Below the pieces are notes generated by a model. The model did no database searches and was not told where the DNA came from. It worked only from the letters and a program-made list of their open reading frames with translations. 64,000 nucleotides of DNA from Glycine soja (Eukaryota > Streptophyta > Magnoliopsida > Fabales > Fabaceae): contig NC_041020.1 of assembly GCF_004193775.1 (NCBI RefSeq), positions 7,583,657-7,647,656 on the forward strand. Reading direction: 5' to 3'. A program made the position numbers and the translations under genes. Position 1 is the first letter of the stretch. The number at the start of each line of letters is the position of its first letter. Shown here one piece after another: positions 21,075-32,128 of this stretch.

Positions 21075-22782
21075 CTGTTGTGATAAAGACTTGACTAGAT
21101 GTGTCGGCCAAGCAAGGAAGGTGTGAAGTGCCTGCCCCACTAAGGAAACCTCATTAGTGGGTACAGGAACTGGAGCATCTGCATCTGTAACCTCCTCCAC
21201 ACTCACCTTTACTTGGCCAGGCAACAAAGGAGTGTTATGAACAACAGTGGATCCCTCATAAACTCTCCCCATGGCAACCAGGTGGGCAGGATCTGCTTCT
21301 ATGTACAAGCCGCACCTGTCAGAGTCACCCGTCTCAGGATCGTTTCCTAAGGGATCAACATAACTCCCCTTTGTGGTCACTCGAGGACCGAAAGGACCAA
21401 CCACAGGCTCAGGAGGCACTGCAAGTCCCTAAGATTGCATCTGCGACTGAAGCTGGCTAAAGGATGCCATGACCTGCCTCGTCACTTTCTCTGTGATGGA
21501 CTCCTCTAGCTGGTCCCTGATCTGCTGGGTCAGCTGCTGTAATTCGTCAGGAGACAAGGAGGAAGCGCTGCGGGACGTTCGTGGAACCGATCCAAAGTAT
21601 TGCTTGATGGTGACACCGGCTCTAGCAGCACGGACACGTCCAGGGTACTCTGGACGTCCAATAGCAGCAGTGAGAACATCCTGATGTTCATGGGGGATGA
21701 ACGATCCCTGTGTGGCCTGCTCCTCAAACGAATCCTACACAGAAAACACATAGTGGTACACAGAATTCTCAAAACATTGAAACATAATTGTAATGGTTAG
21801 TTGAAAATGACTTACAATCTTCTCAGCGATTTCCTTTACGGCCTCAGTCGTCATCTCCCCTGTCTTCTTCGTGCGGGCCATCTTTCACTTCATGTGGCGT
21901 CTGATCGGGGATGGAGGGTCGATGACGCCATCAACGCTTCTTGACTGTGCAGCTTCCTCCAGCTTCTTCTTCGTCTTCTCAGCCAGGAGCTTCTGCTCCA
22001 AATAATCATAACCCCCACGAGACAAAACGTGGGGGGTAGTATTCTGCTTCTGATGGCCTGTGCCTTCTTGCGCACATCCTGAAAAAATTAAACAATAATG
22101 TCTGAAATGGGTAGAATGAAGTATAACAACATCATGTTTAATATGAAAAACAACTTAAATGGCAAGGAACATACCTCCCAAGAGGGTCTCTATGAGTCTG
22201 GCAAAACTGGGCCCACTTTTCCTTGCTGATACCGTATTTCTCACAGACAGTGTCCTCGACACCGTCCTGATTGGCTGCATGGGCCCATTTCCTCGTGAGG
22301 TCTGTTTTAAACTGCCTCCATCTCTCCCCTACGGTATGCAGTAACTTCCTTTTCGTCCTACTGTCAGAAGCCTCTGGGATATCAAATTCCTCCTGACAAC
22401 ATCAAATAAAGTTTATGTGTTACAATAATGTATTTTTTGGCTATTAATTAAACAAAATCAAATAAGAAAACAAAAATACCTGAATATCCTCCCAAATCAG
22501 GTCCTTCTGAGCAGTAGGGACCTCCTTCCAGTTCTCGTATGTGACGTCCACCTTATCACGCGCCACAATCCCTAAATATGATCTTAATTTCTTCCTATGG
22601 GGACCGTCGGCCTTCCCAGTAGCAGGATCAACATGCACCACTGGTCTCTCAGCACCAGGTGGTCTAGTGGACAATGATCGTAGACGTGAGGCTTTGCGTG
22701 TCCGCTTCACGGCAGACGGCGAATCCGATGCGTCCGAAGGAGGAGGAGGAGGAGGAGGAGTGGAGGCAGGTGGAGAACCCAT
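21075..22782 (-). pseudogene. CACTA Transposase_24 (PTTA/En-Spm TNP1-like) gene, C-terminally deleted
   Basis: The start ATG is at 22782 (MGSPPAST, then a Ser/Pro-rich basic N-terminus). GT-AG joins fit exons at 22480-22782, 22175-22392, 21816-22078 and 21075-21734. DKVDVTYENWKEVP and the next exon match the Transposase_24 domain, thought to bind subterminal repeats and help excision. A 1-bp deletion in exon 3 (near 22051, compared with CACTA-2) shifts the frame, and a TAG lies at 21429-21431. The Ulp1-like exons that follow in CACTA-2 are deleted here. Confidence 0.75.
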
Positions 22783-22970
22783 GATCTTTTATACAATAGC
22801 ATACAACAACATACAAAATAGGATTAGTCAAAAGAGGATCAGTCATAAGTTTTTTTTGGATTGCAAAAGTATAATATTATTAATGAAACATAACTGGACC
22901 AGAGGTACTTAGGAGATCAGATACAAGACACCCAAGGTGCCACCTTCCAAAAACATAAAACCCAACAATT
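22783..22970. other. Segment upstream of the Transposase_24 gene
   Basis: It contains the 5' flank of the Transposase_24 gene and matches 35115-35300. In CACTA-2 about 180 bp more separate it from the inverted repeat. Confidence 0.4.
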
Positions 22971-23425
22971 CATGCTGCATTCTGTGTTGCATTCCGTGCT
23001 TCCTCCTTATAATTCTCAGATTTATTGGAGGTCCCACTAGAAGAATCAGCACCAATTCGTGCCTGTTCCTCCTCTACCAGCTCAATATCTTTCGTTTCAC
23101 CTTTGCTTTTGTAAACTACACTGTAATTTACAAAACAAAAGTTGAAAGGAAAGATATTGAGCTGGTAGACGAGGAAGAAACACAGATTGATTTGATCATT
23201 CTAGTGCAACCTCTAATAAATGTGAGGTTTATAAAGAGGAAGCACGGAATGCAGCACAGAAGCATAAACCAAAAAGGGTGGAGAGTGTCAATGCTGATGC
23301 AAAAGCCTTTGGTGATCACTGGAAAATTCAGATTGCTTTATGCATTCTGATGCTGAAGCACTAGAACATACGAAGAAAAGAGATAAAGGCCATCAAAGTG
23401 TGTCATTGGAGAATGTTGTCTTCAA
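22971..23425. repeat. Captured sequence as inverted repeat, left arm shortened
   Basis: About 22973-23115 reads as the reverse complement of about 23116-23260; the centre is near 23115. The right arm runs on to about 23425 without a partner. The coding sense of the right arm includes KDIELVDEEE. The full version is at 35484-36436. In this copy the outer part of the left arm is deleted. Confidence 0.75.
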
Positions 23426-23444
23426 ATAGAATTGTTGGGTTATA

Positions 23445-24141
23445 ATGTTGTCTTCAAACACTTATGTTATAATGTTGTCTTCAAACGCAGAGGATTCGGT
23501 GAGGAAGAAGGGCTTCTACAAGTCTTGTCCTCCACCACCTCCGCCACCGCCACCAATAATGTTTCAGAAATCAGTGTTCATGAAGCCAAGGTTCAATGGT
23601 TCATCCAACGAAGCACCTTCCTTCAATAAGGAGTTGAAGAGAAGCTTCACAAGTGAGAGAACCACACCAGTGGGTAAGAAAAGTCATGAAGAAAATAAAT
23701 CCAAGCAAGGCACATTGTTTAGAAATAACAAGTTCATGGGGCATGCAAGTGTGCCTCTTGTGTCACAGCCAGCTGAGAAAGAAAGCCTTCTTGTGGAATC
23801 TAACGATGATGACGACGACGATGACACAGAAATCGAGGACCAAGACGTTGAAGGAGGAAGGACCGTTGCTCAGAACAATGACAGGGGAAAGGGTCCACCT
23901 GTTATTGGTGGAGAAAGTTCAAAAATAGATGGTGATGAAGGACCAGATGTGGATAAGAAGGCTGATGAGTTCATTGCTAAGAGAATTGAGTCAATAGAGA
24001 GGAGTAGAAGGAGTGCAAGAAACTCTTCAAGGTAATAATATTGAAGATGGATACATATCATATCCATCTATTTACTACATTAGTTAAATGGAATGTAATT
24101 AAATTGACGTGGATGTTTCTTTCCACAGCTTAAGGTTGTAA
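23445..24141 (+). pseudogene. Captured host gene fragment, DUF761-type protein C-terminus
   Basis: The open frame has a polyproline stretch, an acidic run of eight aspartates, and a C-terminal DVDKKADEFIAKRIESIERS. This matches the DUF761 end motif of plant proteins except that about eight residues expected between FIAK and RIES are missing in frame. A GT-AG intron fits 24032-24128; splicing gives a TAA at 24139-24141. The intron shows capture from genomic DNA and not from cDNA. The upstream exon is not intact: TATAATGTTGTCTTCAAA-type short repeats precede it. It lies opposite in strand to the transposase gene. Confidence 0.7.
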
Positions 24142-24255
24142 TTGGATTGCTGTCCTCTTCCCCTCCCCATAAATATCTATGGTATAGATAGATTTACTGA
24201 TTTTACCTGTGCTTTGCTATAACTTCAATTTTTTTTGTGTATTTTCAACTTTCTG
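24142..24255 (+). other. Probable 3' UTR of the captured gene
   Basis: TTAAGGTTGTAATTGGATTG and the following CTCTTCCCCTCCCC stretch also occur in CACTA-2 at 39373, where the preceding exon is missing. Confidence 0.45.
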
Positions 24256-24600
24256 TTGTGTGTGTGTGGGTGTGTGTGTGTGTGTCTGTGGTTATGTATG
24301 TGTATGTGTGTGTGGCTATGTGTGTGTGTGTGTGTCGCTGTGTGTGTGTCGCAGTGTGTGTGTGTGTGTGGCTGTGGTTATGTATGTGTGTGTGTGTGTC
24401 GCCATGTGTGTGTGTGTTTTTGTGTGTGTGTGTCGTTGTGTGTGTGGGTGTGTGCGTGGGTGTGTGTGTGTGGTTATGTATGTGTATGTGTGTGTGGCTG
24501 TGTGTGTGTGTGTGGAGGGGGGGGGGGTCTGTGGGTGAATGTGTGTGTGGGTCTGTGGGTGTGTGTGTGTGTGGGTCTGTGGGTGTGTGTGTGTGTGTGA
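24256..24600. repeat. Interrupted GT microsatellite with a poly-G run
   Basis: About 345 bases of TGTG with interspersed GGTTATGTATG, GTCGC and GGGTCTGTGGG variants and a G run near 24517-24528. Cys/Val- and His/Thr-rich frames on both strands are artefacts. The longer counterpart is at 39500-40008. Confidence 0.9.
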
Positions 24601-25638
24601 ACAGCACAACCTGCATTTCAAAGATACCTTTAGGGGAGGACTATTCACAGATACTCATTAGATGTTAGATAAGTTAGTAAAACAAATACAGCAATTTATC
24701 TACCAAACAATGGTATTGGGCTTGCAAATTCATTATTTGTTATTTACTTTCCAAATTTTTAAATAAATACTACTTTCATGGCATTGCAATTTATGCTGTA
24801 CAGGACTAACAACTGGTCATCCTATATCAAACAGTTCTAAAAGTATACCAGTAATGCATACAAACAATTTGACAGTAGTTTTCGAATAAAACATATAAAT
24901 ACCTGAGTTCGAGGCTTCGGCACAATTCACTTTCCAACAATGACCGCAAGACCAGTTTTAATTAATTTCGAAACAACAATGACCTCTACCTTCTGAACAA
25001 TGCCTATCACCACAGGATAATTTCAAAGTCAACAGAAGCACAATAAATCTTATCATAATAATAATAGGAAGAATTTTATAGCTTTATATCAACATAAGTG
25101 AACTCAAAAACATCAATGACTGTTCACCAATCAGACCAGCTTTGGACCAGAATCCTATTTTCTAACTACAAGGGATGGGCCTAATAAAATATGAAATGCA
25201 ATTAGTAGGTAACAAGGCAAGGTGATTTAATAGCAAGCTGAACCTAAGGACCTTAAGAGTATTTATTTTATTTAACTTTATTTGTGATTAGATATAAAAG
25301 TTTAGTCTTAAAATATGAATCATTTAGTACTCACTACATAAAAAATTAGATTTCATCAATGCTCCCTCATCACCCAAATCCAAAAATTACTTCAACATCG
25401 TTCACAACAATATAATTTTTTCACCAAAAGAAAGCAATATAATTCTTTCTTGTCCATATCATGCCACTTCACCCCAACTACAACCAAATTAACAAGGCAA
25501 ATGCTTCCATCTTTCTTTCACTGAATAGAGATTACAGTTTTATATTCTACCCATTGATTAAAAAGGCCACTTAAATGAATTACCCTTTGAAAGCCCTTGA
25601 GTAACTTAATGTCTGTTCAATTAAATTAACAGAAGCAT
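24601..25638. other. Unidentified CACTA cargo
   Basis: AT-rich sequence shared with 40009-41059. No conserved frame or RNA was recognised. It may be captured host DNA or the 5' part of the LINE. Confidence 0.4.
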
Positions 25639-26787
25639 ATGATCAACTCGCACTCCCCACTTATGAAGCTAACGGACCTCAATGAAAAAGCCCCCATCAC
25701 AGACTGCCATGCAGACGCGAGTCAGTGGTTTAACACCCATGGGGAAATTTCGGGCAATACAGAAAAAGGAATAGAGGGGGAGCACGAAAAAGCATTGCCT
25801 CTTGAGGTATCTATGCCTCACAACAACATTTTGAATATCACGAATCCCAGCATGGTCTATGCTGCCTCTGGTCAACACGACTTAAAAGTGGCATCTGAGG
25901 AAATGGGCCAACAGACATGTGGCCCAACTCTTTCTGCCCCAAAGGTTTATGTGAGAAGAAAGTAGGTGTTGAGGAGTAATAGCAAAGCCCAACAGCTTGA
26001 GAAATCAATTGTGGACTTCAACCCAGCCTCTAAAACTGACCCTCCGCCTTCATTAAACGAGGACTCTATAGAGCTGCAATGTGCCCTTTTGAAGGAAATG
26101 GGCTTGACTTATGGGGAAGATGATAACAAGGTTAAGGGGCTATTGCTGGATATGGAGAATAAGTATAATATGATGGCAGCAGAGAAGGGAATTAAAATTC
26201 AACAATTATGATCTTTGTCTCCTATAACTCTAGAGGTCTGGGGAGGGGAATCAAGTGGGCTTCTGTTAGAAGGCTCATTGTAAAGCACAAAGTGGACCTT
26301 GTCTATCTTCAAGAAACCAAAAAGGGAGAAATTTAATAAAAGTATTTGCCAGGCCATTTGGGGGGAAAGGTAGAAGTTTTTTAATGCTTGAAGGGACATG
26401 TATTAGTAATAATCAGAGGATGATGATTGTCAATGTCTATGCTCCCTGTGATCTGGTTGGGAAGAAAGCTTTATGGGATGATTTGGCAGGATTTGACTTT
26501 GTATCTATTTGCTATTTTCAGTACATCTAGTACTGAACTATTATTAATATAATTAATTTTTGCTGTGCAAAAAAAAAACCAAACCAACTTTGGAACATGA
26601 TTCTGGTTTCTAAATACAATGGTTGGAGGGGTTTGGGTCAGGGGCCTAGAAAGCTATACTTCTCTACTTGGTGGGCTGACTTTAGGGTCATCATAATGAA
26701 AAGGAAAAACATGCATTCCTAAGTCTAAATTAGCTCTGTCTGGTACTTTATCTATTCTAATATAAATTATCTTTGCTTTCCAAAAAA
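25639..26787 (+). mobile_element. LINE (L1-type) remnant, internally deleted
   Basis: An ORF1-like tail (25639-26211, broken by a TAG at about 25964) ends ...KIQQL. ORF2 starts at 26208 with the endonuclease opening SYNSRGLG and LQETK. It shifts frame at an extra A near 26318 and loses about 110 bp near 26363. All reverse transcriptase is missing. A-runs at about 26569-26578 and 26780-26790 look like LINE 3' tails. The CACTA-2 copy (41060-42138) is better preserved. Confidence 0.7.
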
Positions 26788-26790
26788 AAA

Positions 26791-27065
26791 AAACATGCAT
26801 TCCAAGCATCATCATAGCTCAAAATATGCATTCCAATCATATTGCCTAGTCTCAGCTTACTCAAATATCAATCATATTAGTTAGTCTAACTAGGGTTTCG
26901 AAACATCACAACAGAGACAGACCATTGAACAATGGATTTTCATCATTAACATACAACAGAGACATACCTTCGATGGCTTCCAAGGGAGTCTTAAAGCCAA
27001 GCACAATGGACTTCCAAAATCGAGTCCCACCCTTTCCTGGACTCGATTTTTTCCTAGTTTTCTTT
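26791..27065. other. CACTA right-side segment
   Basis: Shared with 42140-42412; no gene recognised. It probably lies in the leader or first intron of the leftward-transcribed transposase unit. Confidence 0.35.
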
Positions 27066-27515
27066 GATCTGCGAAAGTGAGCAAATGTTCAAACGAGGAA
27101 CGCCTAATGTTAAAACCAAAGGACGTACCTCAAAAGATAAGTGCCAGACACGAACTTCACAAACATGAACTCGACAATGTGGTTGCAGTCATGGAAGCGC
27201 AGCCCAGTTTGCGACAAACACCAACTCAGGCAGAAGGAGAAACAACAAGAACGCCCTGGGAGTACCCTTTCCAGGACTCTTTCCTTTCCTAGTTTTCTTC
27301 GACCTGCGAAAGTGAGCAAATGTTAAAACGACGAACGCCTAATGTTAAAACGAAAGGACGTACCTCAATCGATAAGTGGTAGAGACGATCTCCACAAACA
27401 CGATCTCCACAATGTGGTTGCAGTCACGAAAGCGCAAGCCAGTTTGAGACAAAGACGAACTCAGGCAGAAGGGGAAAGAAGAAGAACGATAGGGTTCAAG
27501 TGCGCGGGTTGTGCA
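27066..27515. repeat. Tandem duplication near the CACTA right end
   Basis: Two diverged direct copies of about 230 bp (starting near 27068 and 27309), each with GCGAAAGTGAGCAAATGTT, CGCCTAATGTTAAAAC and GGACGTACCTCAA. Read leftward, the repeated GAGGTACGTCC could be a splice donor (GAG^GTACGT), which fits alternative 5' exons of the transposase transcript (inference). Repeated at 42413-42855. Confidence 0.6.
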
Positions 27516-27542
27516 ATTTCAGAATTTTAATATATAATGATA

Positions 27543-27860
27543 ACAACATCGGTTTTTTAAAAATAACCGATGTTAGCATCAACTACGTAACATCGGTTTT
27601 CTTAAAACCGATGTTAACATCGACTCGATAACATTGGTTTTTACAAAACCGATGTTAACAACGGCATACTAACATCGGTTTTTCTGAAACCGATGTTAAC
27701 TACTCCATAGTAACATCGGTTATTAAAATAACCGATGTTAATATCGACTAGTTAACATCGGTTTCGGTAAAACCGATGTTAATTAAGTCTACTTATTTAC
27801 AAAAATGCCACCGCGCTTTTGTTAACATCGGTGTTGTGAATAACCGATGTTAACCGTCCG
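27543..27860. repeat. Subterminal array of seven hairpins, CACTA-1
   Basis: Seven imperfect palindromes of about 28-30 bp, pattern AACATCGGTT, a short loop, then AACCGATGTT, spaced about 20 bp apart. A half site, CCGTCCGATGTTA, is next to the right terminus. In En/Spm elements subterminal repeats bind the TNPA/TNP1 protein; here each site is self-complementary. Confidence 0.85.
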
Positions 27861-27890
27861 ATGTTATATCTAAAAATAGTAGTAGTGTTA

Positions 27891-29243
27891 GAAATATTTT
27901 TACAAGTAAATACTTACTTCTAGAGATGTATATTTGTCGATAAAGTTAAATTTTCCTTTCCAAAACAACGTTTTGTTGCTGTGTTATCTTTTTTTTTTTT
28001 TTGTTTAAGCTTAGTGTGGCTGACTGGCTTAGGGAAATTTTCTCTAGTCTGATGACTTTAGCGTCGACTAGATTCACCTTTTGGTTATATGATTCTATTT
28101 TTTGTAAAATTTCTTTACTTTTTGTTATCAAACTCAAACCAATTATTGACTCAGTCAGGGTACTAAATCACTAGGTCAAGGGTAGAGTAAGTGAATTAAT
28201 GGTTGACTGACATGACTTGGATTATATTAAAAAATACTAAATAATTCATAACATGTAAGATTTTATACATGAATAATATAGAGTCCATATAATTATAATC
28301 ATATAATTGTATGTATATAGAGAGAGAGCACGACTTTTGTGAGAATATGGGAACAACTAATAACAACCATCAGATCAATATTAAAAATAATAAACCATTG
28401 AGATTAAAATATTAAAAATTTCTAATTAAAATTTAAAATATCATCAAATCTCAAAAAAGTTAACAAAACAACAAATAAATATATAAACGTCTCAATTATC
28501 ATTTCCTAAAATATCACAATTGACCCATCACCATCATGATTGTCGTTGTCAACATCATAACCACCGTTGTAGCCCCATTATAATTATCGAACCCATCATT
28601 GCCATCCTCAACCGTCACCACCACCATTGTCAACCGCTATCACCTTTGTCAACGTCGCTACCACCACCATGACTACCATTGCAACCCCACCATGATTGTC
28701 ATTGCCACCACCTTTGTCATCAGTTGTCACTACCACTGCTGCCATGATCGTTGTCGTCGTCACTACCACAACCGCCAATGACGATGGCGGTCATGGCTGA
28801 CAATAGCAACGATCATACCGACAAAAGCGGTGACAATCATGGTGATGGTGATAGGTTAACGCTAATTTAGATATTTTAGTACGTGATTTGTTTGATAAAT
28901 CTTTTAGAGATTTAATGGTCATATTATTTTTAATTTTGATTTTTAAATATTTTAATCTCAACCACCTATGTGTGTGCGTGTGTGTGTGTGTGTGTGTATG
29001 TGTGTGGCTTTCAAGTTTTTATTTTATTTTCAAGAGAAATTAATTTGTGGCGGCTTTTAGTCGTCAAAACCTATTTAATTCTTTTAAAAATTACCCGCCA
29101 CAAAATGAAACAAAATAATAATAAAATATTGCCACATCATCATTTAATGGCTCAGATAGACAATACGGACTAAAACCTTAATGGAAAAAATGTTCAAAAA
29201 CCTTGACTGGTCAAACTTTTGTTTAAGGACTAAAACCCGAAAT
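27891..29243. other. Repeat module right of CACTA-1
   Basis: The host module resumes (compare 15159-16060, 43239-44390, 59199-60510). It includes the CAT/CCA block (about 28530-28850), a GT run (28968-29005) and a TTTGTGGCGG...CCGCCACAAA hairpin (about 29044-29106). It ends abruptly at about 29243, where copia sequence begins: a deletion junction. Confidence 0.6.
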
Positions 29244-29442
29244 ACTATGGGAGTACCATACCATTCAGAGAATCGTTCAAACAAAATAATAGTAATTTGA
29301 AGGCAACGTCACATAAATTGAAAAGTACCAAGGTCTAAACAAATAACCAAAGCCAAGAAGTCTGAAATGCTATGGAACATAGTAACCTAATTAAAGAGAA
29401 ACAAGTCATAGAGTTCTAAAGTTTATGATAATTAATGGAAAT

Positions 29443-30555
29443 CTAAGGACCAGCTGGAGGATCAAAGCAACGACGAATAAAGCTCATGTCATCCTCATGT
29501 CGCATGATGTGTCAATCCATTGAATCAAACCTTTCTCCGACAAAGGCATGAAGATCCCGAAGCTCACTAAGGATATCATTCAGTAATGCAGAGGATGGAT
29601 CTCTTGGTGGTGGAGATGGAATGCATTCGTCCGGAGCATTAGTTGGGAGATCCTGTTTATGAACCCATTGACCGTCTAGATCTTTCCTATACCCAAAGGA
29701 TTCAACTGCAGTGGCTCCAATGGAAAATGAACATTTAACCTTGACAAAAGGTTCATTAGCAAGAGGAATGCTGAAGTGTTGTAGAATCAGAGTAACTAGG
29801 TGTGGATAAGGGAGAGGTGCATTTACCCGTAATGCCTTATGCATACGGTAGCGAACAAGATGAGCCCAGTCAATTTGGTGGCCAATTTGTAGGGCCTATA
29901 ACATAATTAAATCTTTCTCAAAGGCTTGAGCAAGGTTTGCGGAATGAGGAAGCAACACTCGACATAGTATTTAATGCATGATACGACATTCAAAGGTAAA
30001 TAAACCAGCAAGTAAACGACTAGCCATATAAGCATTTTCAACACTGACCATTTTTCGGGTATCATGACTAGAATAAATGGGTTTCCAATCATCAATTAAG
30101 GCTCCTTCAAAAGGGACACCCTGACTACTCAATTTTGTGAGAGAATAAAACAAAGACCGGTCAACAATAATGGGTATTTTGTGGACTTTAGAAAATATGA
30201 CTCCATCACGAATTTCCAAGTTATTATAAAAGACACAAACTAATTTTGAATAATAATGAAATTTCAAAGTCATAAAATCCACTAATTCAGAGTTTTGAAA
30301 AACTTGATAGCAGTCAAAGGTTTCTCCCTCAAAGATATCAAAATCAAGCAATATAGGATCAAGAAGGACACGATTGGAAAAGAAAGAGTAATACCTCTAA
30401 TGTTGCTCATTGGAAGAAAATAGAGTAAGAGAGTGTGGTGAGGAAAAGGATGGATTAGGTGGTGCTGGAGAGTCATCGGAAGCATTGTGGCGGCGTTGGC
30501 CTGCAGTGGTAGTGGAGGAGGATGAGCCCTTTCTCTTCTTTGATGATTCTTCCAT
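29443..30555 (-). pseudogene. Decayed Sirevirus post-pol (env-like) ORF, copy 2
   Basis: Same frame as copy 1 from ATG at 30555 to TAG at 29443, with the same three in-frame stops and a further TGA near the C-terminus (about 29513). It lacks the 1-bp deletion of copy 1, so the C-terminal LHAFVGERFDSMD reads through in frame to that TGA. The most complete of the three copies. Confidence 0.7.
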
Positions 30556-30744
30556 TTGAGGAATAATCTAGAAATTTTGATCAGTTGGGTTTGTAAAGGA
30601 TTGAAAAAGAGGAATTTTGCACTTTGTTTGATGGGATTTGGTGAAGAAATGAAGAAGTTATGAGGATTAGAAGACTAGAGAAGGTTTTGAGCCGTTGGAG
30701 AGAGAGAGAGAAGATGAGGTTTTGTGCTTAGAGAGAGAGAGAAA

Positions 30745-30905
30745 AAAAATCTGTATTTATAGCCAGGGATGACTGGTGATCAATTATAGCTCTTTGAAAT
30801 CGATTACAATCATGCTGAGTAACTGCTTAACTGCTTCTGGTAATCAATTACACCACCTTTGTTCTTTGGTAATCGATTACAGGTGTTGATAATCGATTAC
30901 ATATC
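30745..30905 (-). promoter_or_regulatory. Probable internal promoter, copy 2
   Basis: CTATAAATAC on the minus strand (about 30754-30763) with GTAATCGATTAC-type palindromes upstream (to about 30900), as in copy 1. Confidence 0.4.
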
Positions 30906-30956
30906 CTAAAACTTTTAAATATGCAAGAGAACAAAGATCATAGGCAATTAAATTGA

Positions 30957-31447
30957 TTAGGAGTCTAAGTCAAATTGGTCAAAAAGTCCTAATTCTCTTC
31001 TAATAGTAAAGAAGCTTTCTTTTGGCAAAGGTTTTATAAAGATATCAACCAATTGATTCTTTGTGTCAACAAACTCTAATACATAATCCCCCTTTTGAAC
31101 ATGATCTCTAAGGAAGTGATGCCATATTTCAATATGTTTTGTTCTAGAGTGCAGAATGGGATTTTTGGATAGGTTGATTACACTCGTATTTTCACAACGG
31201 ATAGCAATATGATCAAGCATTAAGCCATAATTAGAGAGTTGTTGTCTCACCCAAAGGATTTGTGCACAACAACTTCTAGTAGAAATATATTTCACTTTTG
31301 CAGTGGATAAGACAACACTATTTTGCTTTTTGTTATGCCATGATACTAGTGCAGAACCAATAGAGTGGCAAGTCCCAATAGTGTTTTTTCTATCAGTTTT
31401 GCATCCAGCAAAATCAAAATCAGAGTATTCTACTAAGTTGTAAGATG
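30957..31447 (-). pseudogene. Copia RNase H remnant, copy 2
   Basis: The final 112 codons of pol are open (30957-31295), ending LGLFDQFDLDS. The frame then meets the junction with CACTA-2 at 31447. Motifs TKHIEIWHHFLRDHV and NQLVDIFIKPLP are typical of the copia RNase H C-terminus. Confidence 0.8.
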
Positions 31448-31469
31448 AATTCTTAAAAATAATAAAACA

Positions 31470-31876
31470 TTGGTTTTCCGGTAAAACTGATGTGAATATG
31501 TTGTATTAACATCGGTTTTTTAGCAAAACCGATGTCAACGTTGATGATGCATACACTTATTTGGTGTAGTTCTTTGTGTACAACATCGGTTATGTGTACA
31601 TAACCGATGTTAATGTTCAAATGTTCACATCGGTTATTTATAACTAACTGATGTTAATGTACAAGAGTTGACATCGGTTATCTACAGATAACCGATGTTA
31701 AAATACAAACGTTGACATCGGTTATACACAAATAACCGATTTTAATATACATACGTTAATATCGGTTTTCTATTACAACCGATGTTAAGGTTCATATCGA
31801 CATCGGTTTTTGTAAATAACCGATGTTGTTTATGATATTAACATCGGTTTTTGTTAATAACCGATGTTGTTTTCAA
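31470..31876. repeat. Subterminal array of nine hairpins, CACTA-2 left side
   Basis: Nine imperfect palindromes, AACATCGGTTWT...AWAACCGATGTT, each about 28-30 bp. Several have lost symmetry by point changes (for example CTAACTGATGTT and AACCGATTTT). Confidence 0.85.
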
Positions 31877-32128
31877 GTATTTTTTTTATATATACTTTAT
31901 GTTCTTACAGTAAACCCAAAATTGTACCTGTCAAATGCAATTTCAGGCCCAATTCACAGCAAATAAATATTTTATTCTGCTTTCAAGCAGTTTTAATGAT
32001 AATAAACATCAAATAATTGATTTATCATAAAGAACAATCATCAAATGAATTTAATGTTCATGTTACATAGAAAATGTAAAAAATGTTAAACCAAAGTAAA
32101 CTAAAGCTAAAGATAATGTCCCTAAATC
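31877..32128. other. 3' flank of the Transposase_24/Ulp1 gene
   Basis: AT-rich; probably the 3' UTR of the leftward gene. No other signal. Confidence 0.35.

Larger units (their letters stand above)
20992..27887. mobile_element. CACTA-1: En/Spm-type transposon, deletion derivative with captured gene
   Basis: Left end CACTATTAGAAAA; right end, read inward on the minus strand, CACTACTACTATTTTTAG. It is flanked by the 3-bp duplication TTA (20989-20991, 27888-27890), as expected for CACTA. Contents left to right: a short left end, a Transposase_24 pseudogene, a partial inverted repeat, a captured DUF761 gene, GT repeats, a LINE remnant, a tandem duplication and a hairpin array. TNP2 is absent and the Ulp1-like exons are deleted at about 21050, so it is non-autonomous. 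It sits at the same base as CACTA-2, so both descend from one insertion. Confidence 0.9.
29244..31447 (-). mobile_element. Sirevirus-like copia fragment, copy 2
   Basis: An internal piece only: it starts downstream of the post-pol ORF (matching copy 1 at about 9600) and ends within RNase H at 31447, fused to CACTA-2. Both LTR and RT parts are gone. Sequence is very close to copies 1 and 3. Confidence 0.85.

Noticed and set aside
22937..23350. A 137-codon frame with a cysteine-rich hydrophobic start, and relatives at 35715 and 35760, as membrane proteins
   Set aside because: The hydrophobic part is the reverse-strand reading of one arm of the inverted repeat; the same sequence reads as a charged protein on the other strand.
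24237..24668. Long Cys/Val-rich and His/Thr-rich open frames over the GT repeats, also at 39456-40076
   Set aside because: They follow directly from GT repeat translation in several frames on both strands and have no independent support.
27543..27860. CRISPR-like array of short regular repeats
   Set aside because: Units are palindromic and subterminal in a CACTA element with target duplications in plant DNA; spacers are not unique.
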